Source of the DNA: Promethearchaeum sp. | GTDB taxonomy: Archaea > Asgardarchaeota > Lokiarchaeia > Sigyniarchaeales > Promethearchaeaceae | Reading direction: 5' to 3' | NCBI GenBank assembly: GCA_030611625.1 | Contig: JAUWPK010000125.1 | Location: forward strand, 1-9,135 | DNA length: 9,135 nt | Part shown: positions 1-5,991 of the stretch, one piece after another | Numbering within the stretch: position 1 is the stretch's first letter | Layout of the letters: each line of letters opens with the position of its first letter | Made by a program: the position numbers and the translations under genes | The notes under the pieces: model-generated | What the model saw: only the letters and a program-made list of their open reading frames with translations | The model's database searches: none | Told to the model about the DNA's origin: nothing

Positions 1-126
1 ACTACAAAATTTTATTATTTTTTCCATAAAAAGAACCTTTTTTTCACAGTAAAAATAGGAAATTAAGAGCATACCAAAATTTTTAAGGTTAAACAGTGAT
101 TAAATTAATTAAGTAATTGTAAAATC

Positions 127-130
127 GGAG
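127..130 (+). promoter_or_regulatory. Shine-Dalgarno site of the Roadblock gene
   Basis: GGAG lies 12 nt before the ATG at 143, separated from it by an A-rich spacer. The spacing is a little long but supports this start. It also shows a leadered transcript, unlike the array genes downstream. Confidence 0.5.
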
Positions 131-142
131 ATTTAAAAAAAA

Positions 143-595
143 ATGGCACTCTCAACACAATCATTTAATCTAATATTAAGCAAAATTATCAAATCCGAAT
201 CTGGGATCCGTAAAGTTATTCTCGTTGATAAAACCGGGTTAACAATCGCCCACGTCTCCAAGTTTTCCTACATCCCATTGGACGTCGACGGTATTGGAGC
301 TATCGCAAGCGCCGTATTCTGTGCATCCGAGGAGCAAGGCAATAATTTGGAACTTGGTGGTCTTCAAATTGTCACATCCGAATTTGACGGGGGCAAGATT
401 TTTGCAGCCAGTTGCGGGAAGGGGGTTTTATGTTTAATTTCCGATGTTGATGTAAATTTGGGTTTAATTAGGCTCGTACTTAAGCGTTCGGGTGAGGAAC
501 TTCGAGAAATTTTGGATGAATTCTTGTCTGAAATGCCCGAGGACATTGGGGCTGGGCTTGATTTAAGTGATTTGGATAAAATTAGCCCGAATTAA
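143..595 (+). CDS. Roadblock/LC7 domain protein
   Basis: A 150-residue protein that reads as a single Roadblock/LC7 (MglB/longin-like) domain. An N-terminal helix (about residues 5-19) leads into the signature strand-turn-strand GIRKVILVDKTGLTIAH (21-37). A helix around 49-64 follows, then the strands LGGLQIVTSEF and GKIFAASCGKGVLCLIS, and a C-terminal helix (LIRLVLKRSGEELREILDE) with an acidic tail. In characterised systems such domains dimerise and serve as scaffolds or GTPase-activating partners of small GTPases (MglB, Ragulator, dynein light chains). The family is expanded in Asgard archaea. No signal peptide or membrane segment is seen, so it should be cytosolic or peripheral. The start is supported by GGAG 12 nt upstream. 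By eye the gene is richer in G and C than the membrane-protein array. Its own GTPase partner is unknown; a Rab-like GTPase lies about 1 kb away on the other strand. Confidence 0.88.
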   Translation: MALSTQSFNLILSKIIKSESGIRKVILVDKTGLTIAHVSKFSYIPLDVDGIGAIASAVFCASEEQGNNLELGGLQIVTSEFDGGKIFAASCGKGVLCLISDVDVNLGLIRLVLKRSGEELREILDEFLSEMPEDIGAGLDLSDLDKISPN

Positions 596-613
596 AAACT
601 CCAAAAAATAAAA

Positions 614-629
614 TTCTTTTTTTCTTCTT
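614..629 (+). terminator. T-rich terminator after the Roadblock gene
   Basis: A pyrimidine tract with a run of seven T lies about 20-35 nt after the stop codon. Archaeal RNA polymerase commonly terminates on oligo-T without a hairpin, and I see no strong stem here. Confidence 0.45.
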
Positions 630-805
630 ATCTGCTTGTTGTATCTTGTAATTATATTTTTCATCGAATTTTGAAGTGGCTTTCTGTCATACTCCAATAT
701 ATATTCTGAAAATAGTCTTTAGAATATCGATATAAAATATTTTCTTAAACAAAGGAACATATTTAAGTCAAATTTGGTTATTTATTATTACTGCGTAATT
801 TGGAG

Positions 806-813
806 TTATATAT
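806..813 (+). promoter_or_regulatory. Candidate TATA box of the LURP-one-like gene
   Basis: TTATATAT is centred about 52 nt before the ATG at 862. With the usual archaeal TATA-to-start distance of about 26-27 nt, transcription would begin near 836. That gives a leader of about 26 nt that still contains the Shine-Dalgarno site. It is an eye-picked match in AT-rich DNA, so only moderately supported. Confidence 0.35.
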
Positions 814-848
814 CTAATTGCTAATTACCAATTACCAGAAAAATTTTA

Positions 849-853
849 GAGGT
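849..853 (+). promoter_or_regulatory. Shine-Dalgarno site of the LURP-one-like gene
   Basis: GAGGT, complementary to the 16S rRNA 3' end, lies 8 nt before the ATG at 862. This is ideal spacing and fixes the start. Confidence 0.65.
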
Positions 854-861
854 AAAAAAAA

Positions 862-1446
862 ATGGAATATCCACTACATGTTTCTTTTAAAATTGCGACT
901 TTTGGTTCTAAATTCTCTGTAACTGACGATAGCGGAAACATATTATTTTATGTTAAGCAAAAAATGTTTAAACTCAAAGAAGCAATAAAAGTATTTACAG
1001 ATACCACCCAAACAAATCTTCTCTACACAATCGGTGCAGATAGAATAATAGATTTCTCTGCACGTTATAATTTTGCAGATGTGGGTGGTCGAAATCTTGG
1101 TTCGATTAAGCGTAAAGGAATGAAATCTTTGTTCCGCGCTAATTATGAAATTTACGACGATCAAAATCAAGTGATGACAATTCGCGAAGAGTCCGTATTC
1201 GTTAGGATAATGGATGCTCTATTTTCTTCTATCCCTTTGGTTAGTTGTTGCTCGGGTTATGTATTTCATCCTTCGTATTTAATTGCAAAATTGGATGGTA
1301 CTGAAATGATGCGCGTGAAAAAGCGACCAGCAATGTTTGAAGGAAAATTCATGATTGAGAAACTTACCGAAATGAATGAATTTGAAGAGGCGCAAATTCT
1401 TCTGGGCATTATGATGATGCTATTATTAGAACGAACGCGCGGATAA
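862..1446 (+). CDS. LURP-one-related / scramblase-like tubby-fold protein
   Basis: A 194-residue protein, a usual length for the LURP-one-related (LOR, DUF567) family, which shares the tubby/phospholipid-scramblase beta-barrel fold. The order of elements fits. FSVTDDSGNILFYVKQKM (18-35) is the typical first hairpin; KLKEAIKVF follows, then the LLYTIGADRIIDFSARYNF strands, the GGRNLGSIKRKGMKSLFRANYEIYD region, and a hydrophobic C-terminal segment (about 174-191, ILLGIMMMLLLER). In tubby-type folds a hydrophobic C-terminal helix fills the barrel, so this segment need not be transmembrane. Biochemical function in archaea is not established; lipid or membrane association is a family-level possibility only. 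It stands alone on the plus strand, converging with the GTPase gene 68 nt away. Family call fairly sure, role unknown. Confidence 0.8.
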   Translation: MEYPLHVSFKIATFGSKFSVTDDSGNILFYVKQKMFKLKEAIKVFTDTTQTNLLYTIGADRIIDFSARYNFADVGGRNLGSIKRKGMKSLFRANYEIYDDQNQVMTIREESVFVRIMDALFSSIPLVSCCSGYVFHPSYLIAKLDGTEMMRVKKRPAMFEGKFMIEKLTEMNEFEEAQILLGIMMMLLLERTRG

Positions 1447-1465
1447 GGATAGATTATAAGAAATG

Positions 1466-1480
1466 TTTTTTTTCTTTTTT
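1466..1480 (+). terminator. T-rich terminator after the LURP-one-like gene
   Basis: Two T-runs (eight and six T, separated by one C) begin about 20 nt after the stop codon, in the 68-nt gap between convergent genes. They fit an archaeal oligo-T terminator for the plus strand. The opposite strand is A-rich here and offers no comparable signal for the GTPase gene. Confidence 0.55.
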
Positions 1481-1514
1481 CCTTTCATTTAATTCCTTTA
1501 TATCAATTTATCTT

Positions 1515-2084
1515 TTAATTTGAGCCAACAAAAATTAGATGATCAATATTAAGGCACATTTTTATTAATGCAATGAAAGCCTCCTGCACATGGTAACTAG
1601 TTTTTGCCGATGTGAAGATTAAACGGTCAATTTGACATGTATTGGCGAGTTCTCTGACCTCTTCTTCGCTTATCTCTGCTTTAAGGTCGTTTTTATTTGC
1701 AAGTAATATGACAGGTATCGATTTATTACAAGTTTCTCGAGCATCTTTGACCCAAAACTTTTCAATTTTTTGAAAAGTGCGTTTACTGCTAAGGTCTCCG
1801 ACCACACAAACACCATGACTTCCTTGATAGTATGCTCCGCGCATGATGTCCCATTGAATTTGCCCAGCTATATCCCAAAGAACGAGTTTAACGATTATTT
1901 CATTTTCTTCTTTGTCTTCAGATTTGTCAGTTTTGAATTCAAGAGTTTTAGTGTAGATGTTAGTTCCGATAGTGGATTTATATTCGCTAAGAAAAGATCC
2001 TTCTACGAAATTTTTAATGAGAGAAGTCTTTCCGACTCCTGGATTCCCTATAATTATAAATTTATAGTTGAAAATTTGAGACAT
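1515..2084 (-). CDS. Rab/Ras-like small GTPase
   Basis: A 189-residue Ras-superfamily GTPase with all five nucleotide-binding motifs. G1 is GNPGVGKTS (13-21); G2 is Thr38 in YKSTIGTN, the Rab-like switch I; G3 is WDIAGQ (70-75); G4 is NKND (130-133); G5 is TSAK (158-161). Gln75, equivalent to Ras Gln61, is present, so intrinsic or GAP-assisted hydrolysis should be possible. Pro15 occupies the position of Ras Gly12. An acidic/lysine-rich stretch (about 51-62, TDKSEDKEENE) lengthens the beta2-beta3 hairpin compared with Rabs. The protein ends soon after the last helix, with no hypervariable tail and no C-terminal cysteine, so it is not prenylated in the eukaryotic manner. It lies 63 nt downstream of the methyltransferase gene on the same strand and may be co-transcribed. 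No clear Shine-Dalgarno site precedes the ATG. Such GTPases are abundant in Asgard archaea, and their specific roles are mostly unknown. Confidence 0.93.
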   Translation of the reverse strand: MSQIFNYKFIIIGNPGVGKTSLIKNFVEGSFLSEYKSTIGTNIYTKTLEFKTDKSEDKEENEIIVKLVLWDIAGQIQWDIMRGAYYQGSHGVCVVGDLSSKRTFQKIEKFWVKDARETCNKSIPVILLANKNDLKAEISEEEVRELANTCQIDRLIFTSAKTSYHVQEAFIALIKMCLNIDHLIFVGSN

Positions 2085-2147
2085 TCTATAATATTATCTT
2101 TATCTTTTTCCTTTTAATCCATTTCATTAATCTTCATTATAATTTAA

Positions 2148-2987
2148 TTAATCCATTTCCGATAATCTGTTAATATCTAGCAAATTATTTTTAAAAATGC
2201 GAAAAATAAATCTGGTTCGATTTCCAGCCAGTAAACCGATTATATCATAATCATAGTTGTGTGAATTGAGGAAATCTTCAACTGCTATCAATGTGTTTTG
2301 CCGTGTTTTAGGAATGATAAACGAAATTGTTCCGGGAGATTTTAAATAATTCCATCCTTCTTTGATGAATCTTAAAATGAATGATTCTCCCATTTCACCC
2401 TCTCCGATCAATTCGTGGTTTTTTCCTCCCCAAATGACCTTTGGTGAGAGGATTTTATCATAATATGGAGGATTTGAAATAATATAATCAACTTTAAGTC
2501 CCGAAGGAACCACATTATCAAAAAAAGAGCCATGTGAATCAAAAACTGTGATTTTAGGCTCTAATTTATTTCGTTTGATATTATGGTTTGCAAGTTTAAT
2601 GTATTCTTTATCAATTTCTGTAGCATACACTTGAGTATTAAAATGTTTGGCCGCCAGCATAGCGATAATAGCACTTGCACCAGTACCAATCTCGATCATG
2701 GAAGAATTTGGTTTAATTACGTGCATTAAGAAATTGTATCTCATAATAGGAGTAGGGATTATGGCGTGTTCAGCGAATTTTATTTCGATATCATACAGAT
2801 CTTTAGCAATGTATTTGTTGTACAATAAAAGAGTCTCTCGATCTTCATTTTTTATTCTAGGAGGATCCGTTGACTTGAGATGATTTCGTAAATCTGGATG
2901 AAGTTTTAGAGCTTTTGAAGTGGGATAATCAGCAACAACGCGAATTTTAGGGATTCCACTCTCATCAAAGACTCTTTCCTGTTTCAT
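2148..2987 (-). CDS. METTL16/RlmF-type SAM-dependent RNA methyltransferase
   Basis: A 279-residue class I methyltransferase. The N-terminal region has HPDLRNHL (30-37) and IIPTPIMRYNFL (76-87), which match the pre-catalytic segment of the METTL16/RlmF family (Methyltransf_10). SAM-binding motif I is IEIGTGAS (98-105), the acidic residue of motif II is Glu124 in YATEID, and the catalytic motif IV is NPPYY (172-176), the [DN]PP[YF] signature of adenine-N6/amino methyltransferases. A later HELIGEGEMGESFI stretch and NRTRFIFRIF near the C-terminus also parallel METTL16. Family members make N6-methyladenosine in U6 snRNA (METTL16) or 23S rRNA (E. coli RlmF). The archaeal substrate is probably rRNA or another structured RNA but cannot be read from the sequence. 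The C-terminal vertebrate-conserved domains of METTL16 are absent. A strong AAGGAG lies 7 nt before the ATG. The small GTPase gene follows after 63 nt. Confidence 0.85.
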   Translation of the reverse strand: MKQERVFDESGIPKIRVVADYPTSKALKLHPDLRNHLKSTDPPRIKNEDRETLLLYNKYIAKDLYDIEIKFAEHAIIPTPIMRYNFLMHVIKPNSSMIEIGTGASAIIAMLAAKHFNTQVYATEIDKEYIKLANHNIKRNKLEPKITVFDSHGSFFDNVVPSGLKVDYIISNPPYYDKILSPKVIWGGKNHELIGEGEMGESFILRFIKEGWNYLKSPGTISFIIPKTRQNTLIAVEDFLNSHNYDYDIIGLLAGNRTRFIFRIFKNNLLDINRLSEMD

Positions 2988-2994
2988 ATTAAAG

Positions 2995-3000
2995 CTCCTT
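2995..3000 (-). promoter_or_regulatory. Shine-Dalgarno site of the methyltransferase gene
   Basis: AAGGAG on the minus strand ends 7 nt before the ATG at 2987. It is the best ribosome-binding site in the window and fixes the start. Confidence 0.7.
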
Positions 3001-3064
3001 CACATAATTCTACTAAATGTTAATATTAGATTAGCATGTAAAGATAATAATGTGGGAAAGGATT

Positions 3065-3084
3065 AAAAAAATAGTGCTAAAAAA
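3065..3084 (-). terminator. T-rich terminator after paralogue A
   Basis: On the minus strand two runs of six and seven T lie about 20-40 nt after the stop of paralogue A. They would close the six-gene array before the methyltransferase gene begins. No obvious hairpin, which is normal for archaeal terminators. Confidence 0.5.
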
Positions 3085-3103
3085 GATTTTTCTAAAAATT
3101 TAA

Positions 3104-3961
3104 CTAAAAATGGTGCCCACAATTAGTACAAAAATCTGATTCACCACCAGGTAGAATGGGAACATCACATCTTGGACACCTATTTGCTACTTCTCGTTGG
3201 ATTTCACTTATACGTTTTTCCTTTGAAAAGGTTAAAGGAATAGTTATGGTTTTAATAGCACCTAGTGTTAGGAAAATTATTCCAATTATAAAAAAGAAAT
3301 CTTGAAGCAAAGTTGCTCCTTGAAAAATCCATAAATATGTCTCATAAGGATAGTTAAACAAATATAATAATTTACTTGAATTATTTATAATTGGTGTGAA
3401 TATTGGATAAATTATGAATAAAAAAACAACCCCAGCTGAGAGAAATCCAGTATATTTCTTTAGCGTAGCATTTTCCTCAACAGTTTTTTTTAGTAAAACA
3501 AGAATGACAATGGCAATTATTATGAAATTTAAATTTATGAGAAAATTTGCAACTAAACTTATGATTAAAGATGTCATAAAATCATAATACATAAAATAAA
3601 TAGAAATAGTTTCTACAATACGGAGTATAAACGAGCCAATAAGTAATACGATTGCTAGTATTCCGAATTTCCATTTTGATTTCTTATGGAACAAGTAAAT
3701 CTCCATGGAAATAGAAAGTATAAGAAATGCTAAAAACTCAATTGGAAAACTTAACAGTCCAAGTAAAATATCAAAAATCATGAAAAACATCATAAAAATC
3801 AGAAACCCTATGAAAAGATATGAAAATCCTTTATTACAGTCGGGCTCGAGTTCCTTGGTTATGACTTTAATAACAACAAGAACTATTATAATAAACAATA
3901 AAAAAATCAATAATCCTCTTAATACTAAACTTACTATTACTAAAATGGCCGGGTTCATCAT
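3104..3961 (-). CDS. Paralogue A: seven-helix membrane protein with C-terminal zinc ribbon
   Basis: A 285-residue protein with about seven hydrophobic segments (roughly 5-34, 47-70, 72-91, 99-122, 128-157, 170-190 and 210-236). Family motifs: ELEPDCNKGFS after segment 1 (Cys42), MEIYLFHKKSKWKFG between segments 3 and 4, VLLKKTVEENATLKKYT after segment 5, and GAIKTITIPLTFSKEK after segment 7. The tail is a zinc ribbon with Cys262, 265, 278 and 281 and a 12-residue spacer, two longer than in the others. Lysine-rich loops after segments 1, 3, 5 and 7 place the ribbon in the cytoplasm. Two ATGs stand in tandem; the first (3961) is 26.5 nt from the TATA centre, so the transcript should be leaderless. 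It is the last gene of the array in transcription order. Function unknown. Confidence 0.87.
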   Translation of the reverse strand: MMNPAILVIVSLVLRGLLIFLLFIIIVLVVIKVITKELEPDCNKGFSYLFIGFLIFMMFFMIFDILLGLLSFPIEFLAFLILSISMEIYLFHKKSKWKFGILAIVLLIGSFILRIVETISIYFMYYDFMTSLIISLVANFLINLNFIIIAIVILVLLKKTVEENATLKKYTGFLSAGVVFLFIIYPIFTPIINNSSKLLYLFNYPYETYLWIFQGATLLQDFFFIIGIIFLTLGAIKTITIPLTFSKEKRISEIQREVANRCPRCDVPILPGGESDFCTNCGHHF

Positions 3962-3992
3962 AATTACAATTGTGTTGTGTTAATTTTTAAAT
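3962..3992 (-). promoter_or_regulatory. Core promoter of paralogue A
   Basis: The TATA-like box TTTAAAAA (3984-3991, minus strand) is centred 26.5 nt from the A of the ATG, the standard archaeal distance to the transcription start, so a leaderless mRNA is predicted. Between box and ATG lies the palindrome ACAATTGT (3966-3973), shared with paralogue B and in part with C and D. The gap to the stop of paralogue B is only 72 nt and lacks the 32-bp upstream element found before C, D and E. Confidence 0.7.
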
Positions 3993-4033
3993 GTATCTAA
4001 CTTGTATTATGAATTAAAAATCCTTCTACAATG

Positions 4034-4888
4034 TCACATCTGGTAGCCACATTTTATACAGAATTGAACAGAAACTGGAAGTGGAGCACCACATTCTGGA
4101 CAAAATTTTGTGGGTTCTTGCGGGATTTCTTGTGCACGTTTTTCCCTTGAAAAAGTTAAGGGGACCGCCATCGTTCGCACGGCACCAAATGATAAGAAAA
4201 TTATTCCGATTATAAACAATATACTTTCCAAGAAAAATACTCCTTGTGAAATCCAATAATAAGTATCATAAGGAATCACATCTAATTTCCATAATAAATA
4301 AGCATTGTCTGGTATTGGCTTAATTAAAGGTATAAGTATGAACAATAAGACTACTCCATAGTAAATTGGGATGGTGAATATTTCAAGTGATTCATTTTCA
4401 CTGGCAGTTTTTCCTAGTAAAATAAGAATTACAATTCCCATTATTAAGTAATTGAAACCTGTAAGAACACCTACAATTGCACTTGTGATACGATATTCCA
4501 TACTGTCCAAAGCAAATCCAATAAATAATTCTATAATACTAAGTACAAACGAGCTACAAAGTAAAATAATTGCTAGTATTCCAAATTTCCAATTGGATTT
4601 CTTATTGAACAAGTAAATTTCCATAGCAATTGAAATTATAACGAGAGCTATAAAAATATTCCAGGAAATAAACCATCCTAATATAACCTCAAAAAACTTT
4701 GAAAACATTAAAAAACTCAAAAAAATTATATAAAACTTTGAGAAGCCCTTATTACAGTCGGGTCCGAGATCTATTGATGAGATATTAGCAACCATAAAAA
4801 TTATTAGAATAAATACTAAAAAAACCATTAATCCCCTGGTTGCAATATTTATAATTTCCATAATAGAATTTATGGTATAATTTATCAT
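4034..4888 (-). CDS. Paralogue B: seven-helix membrane protein with C-terminal zinc ribbon
   Basis: A 284-residue member of the same family. It keeps DLGPDCNKGFSKF after segment 1 (Cys45), MEIYLFNKKSNWKFGILAI between segments 3 and 4, LLGKTASENESLEIFT after segment 5 and GAVRTMAVPLTFSREK after segment 7. The cytoplasmic tail ends in CPECGAPLPVSVQFCIKCG with Cys263, 266, 277 and 280, a treble-cysteine-pair-free simple zinc ribbon of two CxxC knuckles. By the same motifs it is closest in layout to A and C: the loop between segments 2 and 3 is very short. The start is supported by a TATA box 26.5 nt upstream of the ATG and by alignment with the neighbouring starts. It has no Shine-Dalgarno site. 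No enzymatic motif was found; a sensor, scaffold or transport role cannot be told apart from the sequence. Confidence 0.87.
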   Translation of the reverse strand: MINYTINSIMEIINIATRGLMVFLVFILIIFMVANISSIDLGPDCNKGFSKFYIIFLSFLMFSKFFEVILGWFISWNIFIALVIISIAMEIYLFNKKSNWKFGILAIILLCSSFVLSIIELFIGFALDSMEYRITSAIVGVLTGFNYLIMGIVILILLGKTASENESLEIFTIPIYYGVVLLFILIPLIKPIPDNAYLLWKLDVIPYDTYYWISQGVFFLESILFIIGIIFLSFGAVRTMAVPLTFSREKRAQEIPQEPTKFCPECGAPLPVSVQFCIKCGYQM

Positions 4889-4920
4889 ATTTACAATTGT
4901 GTTGTTTCATATTATAAATA
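4889..4920 (-). promoter_or_regulatory. Core promoter of paralogue B
   Basis: The TATA-like box TTTATAAT (4911-4918, minus strand) is centred 26.5 nt from the ATG, predicting a leaderless mRNA. The palindrome ACAATTGT at 4893-4900 and the ATTGTAAATATG start context match the neighbours. The whole promoter sits in the 54-nt gap after the stop of paralogue C, with no room for the 32-bp upstream element and no clear terminator for C. Confidence 0.7.
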
Positions 4921-4942
4921 TATCTATATTACAACTATTAAA

Positions 4943-5812
4943 TTAAGAAAATAGTTTTCCACAGTTGATGCAAAAACCTGCGCCAAGAGGGATTGGAGTA
5001 TCACATTTTGAACAACGCTTTGCTGGTTTTCGAAGAATTCTTCTATTTTTTTTTCTTTTTTTTTTCTTTGAAAATATTAAGGGAACAGACATTGTTTTTA
5101 GCGCACCCACTGTTAGAAATATAATCCCGGTTATAAACAATAAACTTTCAATGAAAAATACTCCTTGTGAAATCCAATAATGAATACTATGAGAAAAATC
5201 ACTTAAATTCCATAATATATAAACAATGGATGGTATTGGTGCAATTAAAGGAATAATAATAAATAACAAGACCATTCCATTGGATATCGGCTTAGTGTAT
5301 ATTTCAAGTGATGCATTTTCATTGGCAGTTTTAGCCAGCATTGCAAGGAAAACAATTCCAATAAATAAGTAATTGATATTTGTAAGAATAGATACAATTG
5401 TACTTGTGATGAAATATCTCATACCACTACCAAATACAAATTCCAGAATAAATTCTACAATACTGAATATAAACGAGCCAATAAGTAAAATTATTGCTAG
5501 TACTCCAAATTTCCAATTTGATTTCTCATTGATTAAGTAAAGCTCCATGGCAATTGAAAGTATAATGAAAGCTATGAAAATATTCCACGAAATAAACCAT
5601 TCGAATAAAATCTCAAAAAACTTTGAAAACAGTAAAAAACTAAGAAAAATAATAAATAACTTAGCGAAACCTTTGCTACAGCTGGATTCGAGTTCTTTAT
5701 TAAATATACTAACTGCGACAACAATTATAAGAATAAGAATTAAAAAAACCTTAAAAACCTCGATTGAAGTGATTATTAGTGGCATAATATCATGTGTGAT
5801 ATCATGAATCAT
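4943..5812 (-). CDS. Paralogue C: seven-helix membrane protein with C-terminal zinc ribbon
   Basis: A 289-residue member of the array family when started at 5812. The reading frame is open to an ATG at 5866, but that start lies upstream of the TATA box and would add 18 residues absent from the other paralogues. The ATG at 5812 is exactly 26.5 nt from the TATA centre and sits in the shared ATTGTAAATATG context. Motifs: ELESSCSKGFAK after segment 1, MELYLINEKSNWKFGVLAI, AKTANENASLEIYTKP, GALKTMSVPLIFSKKKK. The segment before the ribbon is unusually basic (KKKKRKKNRRILRKPAKR), suggesting strong contact with acidic lipid headgroups or nucleic acid, by inference only. The ribbon is CSKCDTPIPLGAGFCINCG with Cys267, 270, 281 and 284. 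Function unknown. Confidence 0.85.
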   Translation of the reverse strand: MIHDITHDIMPLIITSIEVFKVFLILILIIVVAVSIFNKELESSCSKGFAKLFIIFLSFLLFSKFFEILFEWFISWNIFIAFIILSIAMELYLINEKSNWKFGVLAIILLIGSFIFSIVEFILEFVFGSGMRYFITSTIVSILTNINYLFIGIVFLAMLAKTANENASLEIYTKPISNGMVLLFIIIPLIAPIPSIVYILWNLSDFSHSIHYWISQGVFFIESLLFITGIIFLTVGALKTMSVPLIFSKKKKRKKNRRILRKPAKRCSKCDTPIPLGAGFCINCGKLFS

Positions 5813-5843
5813 ATTTACAATCGTAGTGCGAAATATTTTAAAT
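5813..5843 (-). promoter_or_regulatory. Core promoter of paralogue C
   Basis: The TATA-like box TTTAAAAT (5835-5842, minus strand) is centred 26.5 nt from the ATG at 5812. The same spacing in A, B and E supports a leaderless mRNA and the shorter protein start. Confidence 0.68.
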
Positions 5844-5860
5844 TTATCTATTACCCCAGA

Positions 5861-5892
5861 TTTCAAAAAAATCTACTTTCAAAGCCAAAATC
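5861..5892 (-). promoter_or_regulatory. 32-bp conserved upstream element, copy before paralogue C
   Basis: This copy is similar to 7188-7219 and 8324-8355. Read on the plus strand, its core is CTACTTTCAAAGCCAAAATC (5873-5892), one base different from the copy before D. Its centre is 38 bp upstream of the TATA centre. Position and spacing suggest a binding site for a transcription factor. Shared descent of duplicated promoters is the alternative explanation. Confidence 0.5.
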
Positions 5893-5941
5893 CATGGACT
5901 CAAATATGTTCTAATTAGAAGAAGAAGGTTGAAAATGGAAT

Positions 5942-5963
5942 AAAAAAATAAGATTAAGAAAAA
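5942..5963 (-). terminator. T-rich terminator after paralogue D
   Basis: On the minus strand, runs of five and seven T lie about 30-50 nt after the stop codon of paralogue D, upstream of the promoter of C. This would separate the two transcription units. Confidence 0.45.
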
Positions 5964-5991
5964 CGAATTTAAATATCTGCAAACGCATTTC

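Larger units (their letters stand above)
596..861. other. 266-nt intergenic region
   Basis: This spacer lies between the Roadblock and LURP-one-like genes. It holds a T-rich terminator near its left end, and a TATA-like box and Shine-Dalgarno site near its right end. AATTACC is directly repeated at 823-829 and 830-836, between the TATA-like box and the start codon. No convincing ORF, tRNA or structured RNA was seen. Confidence 0.5.

Noticed and set aside
821..838. AATTACC direct repeat as an operator
   Set aside because: Two 7-base copies in AT-rich DNA can arise by chance, and no second site elsewhere supports it.
1770..2117. Plus-strand 115-residue frame
   Set aside because: It lies opposite the small GTPase, whose five motifs are intact, and has no recognisable domain.
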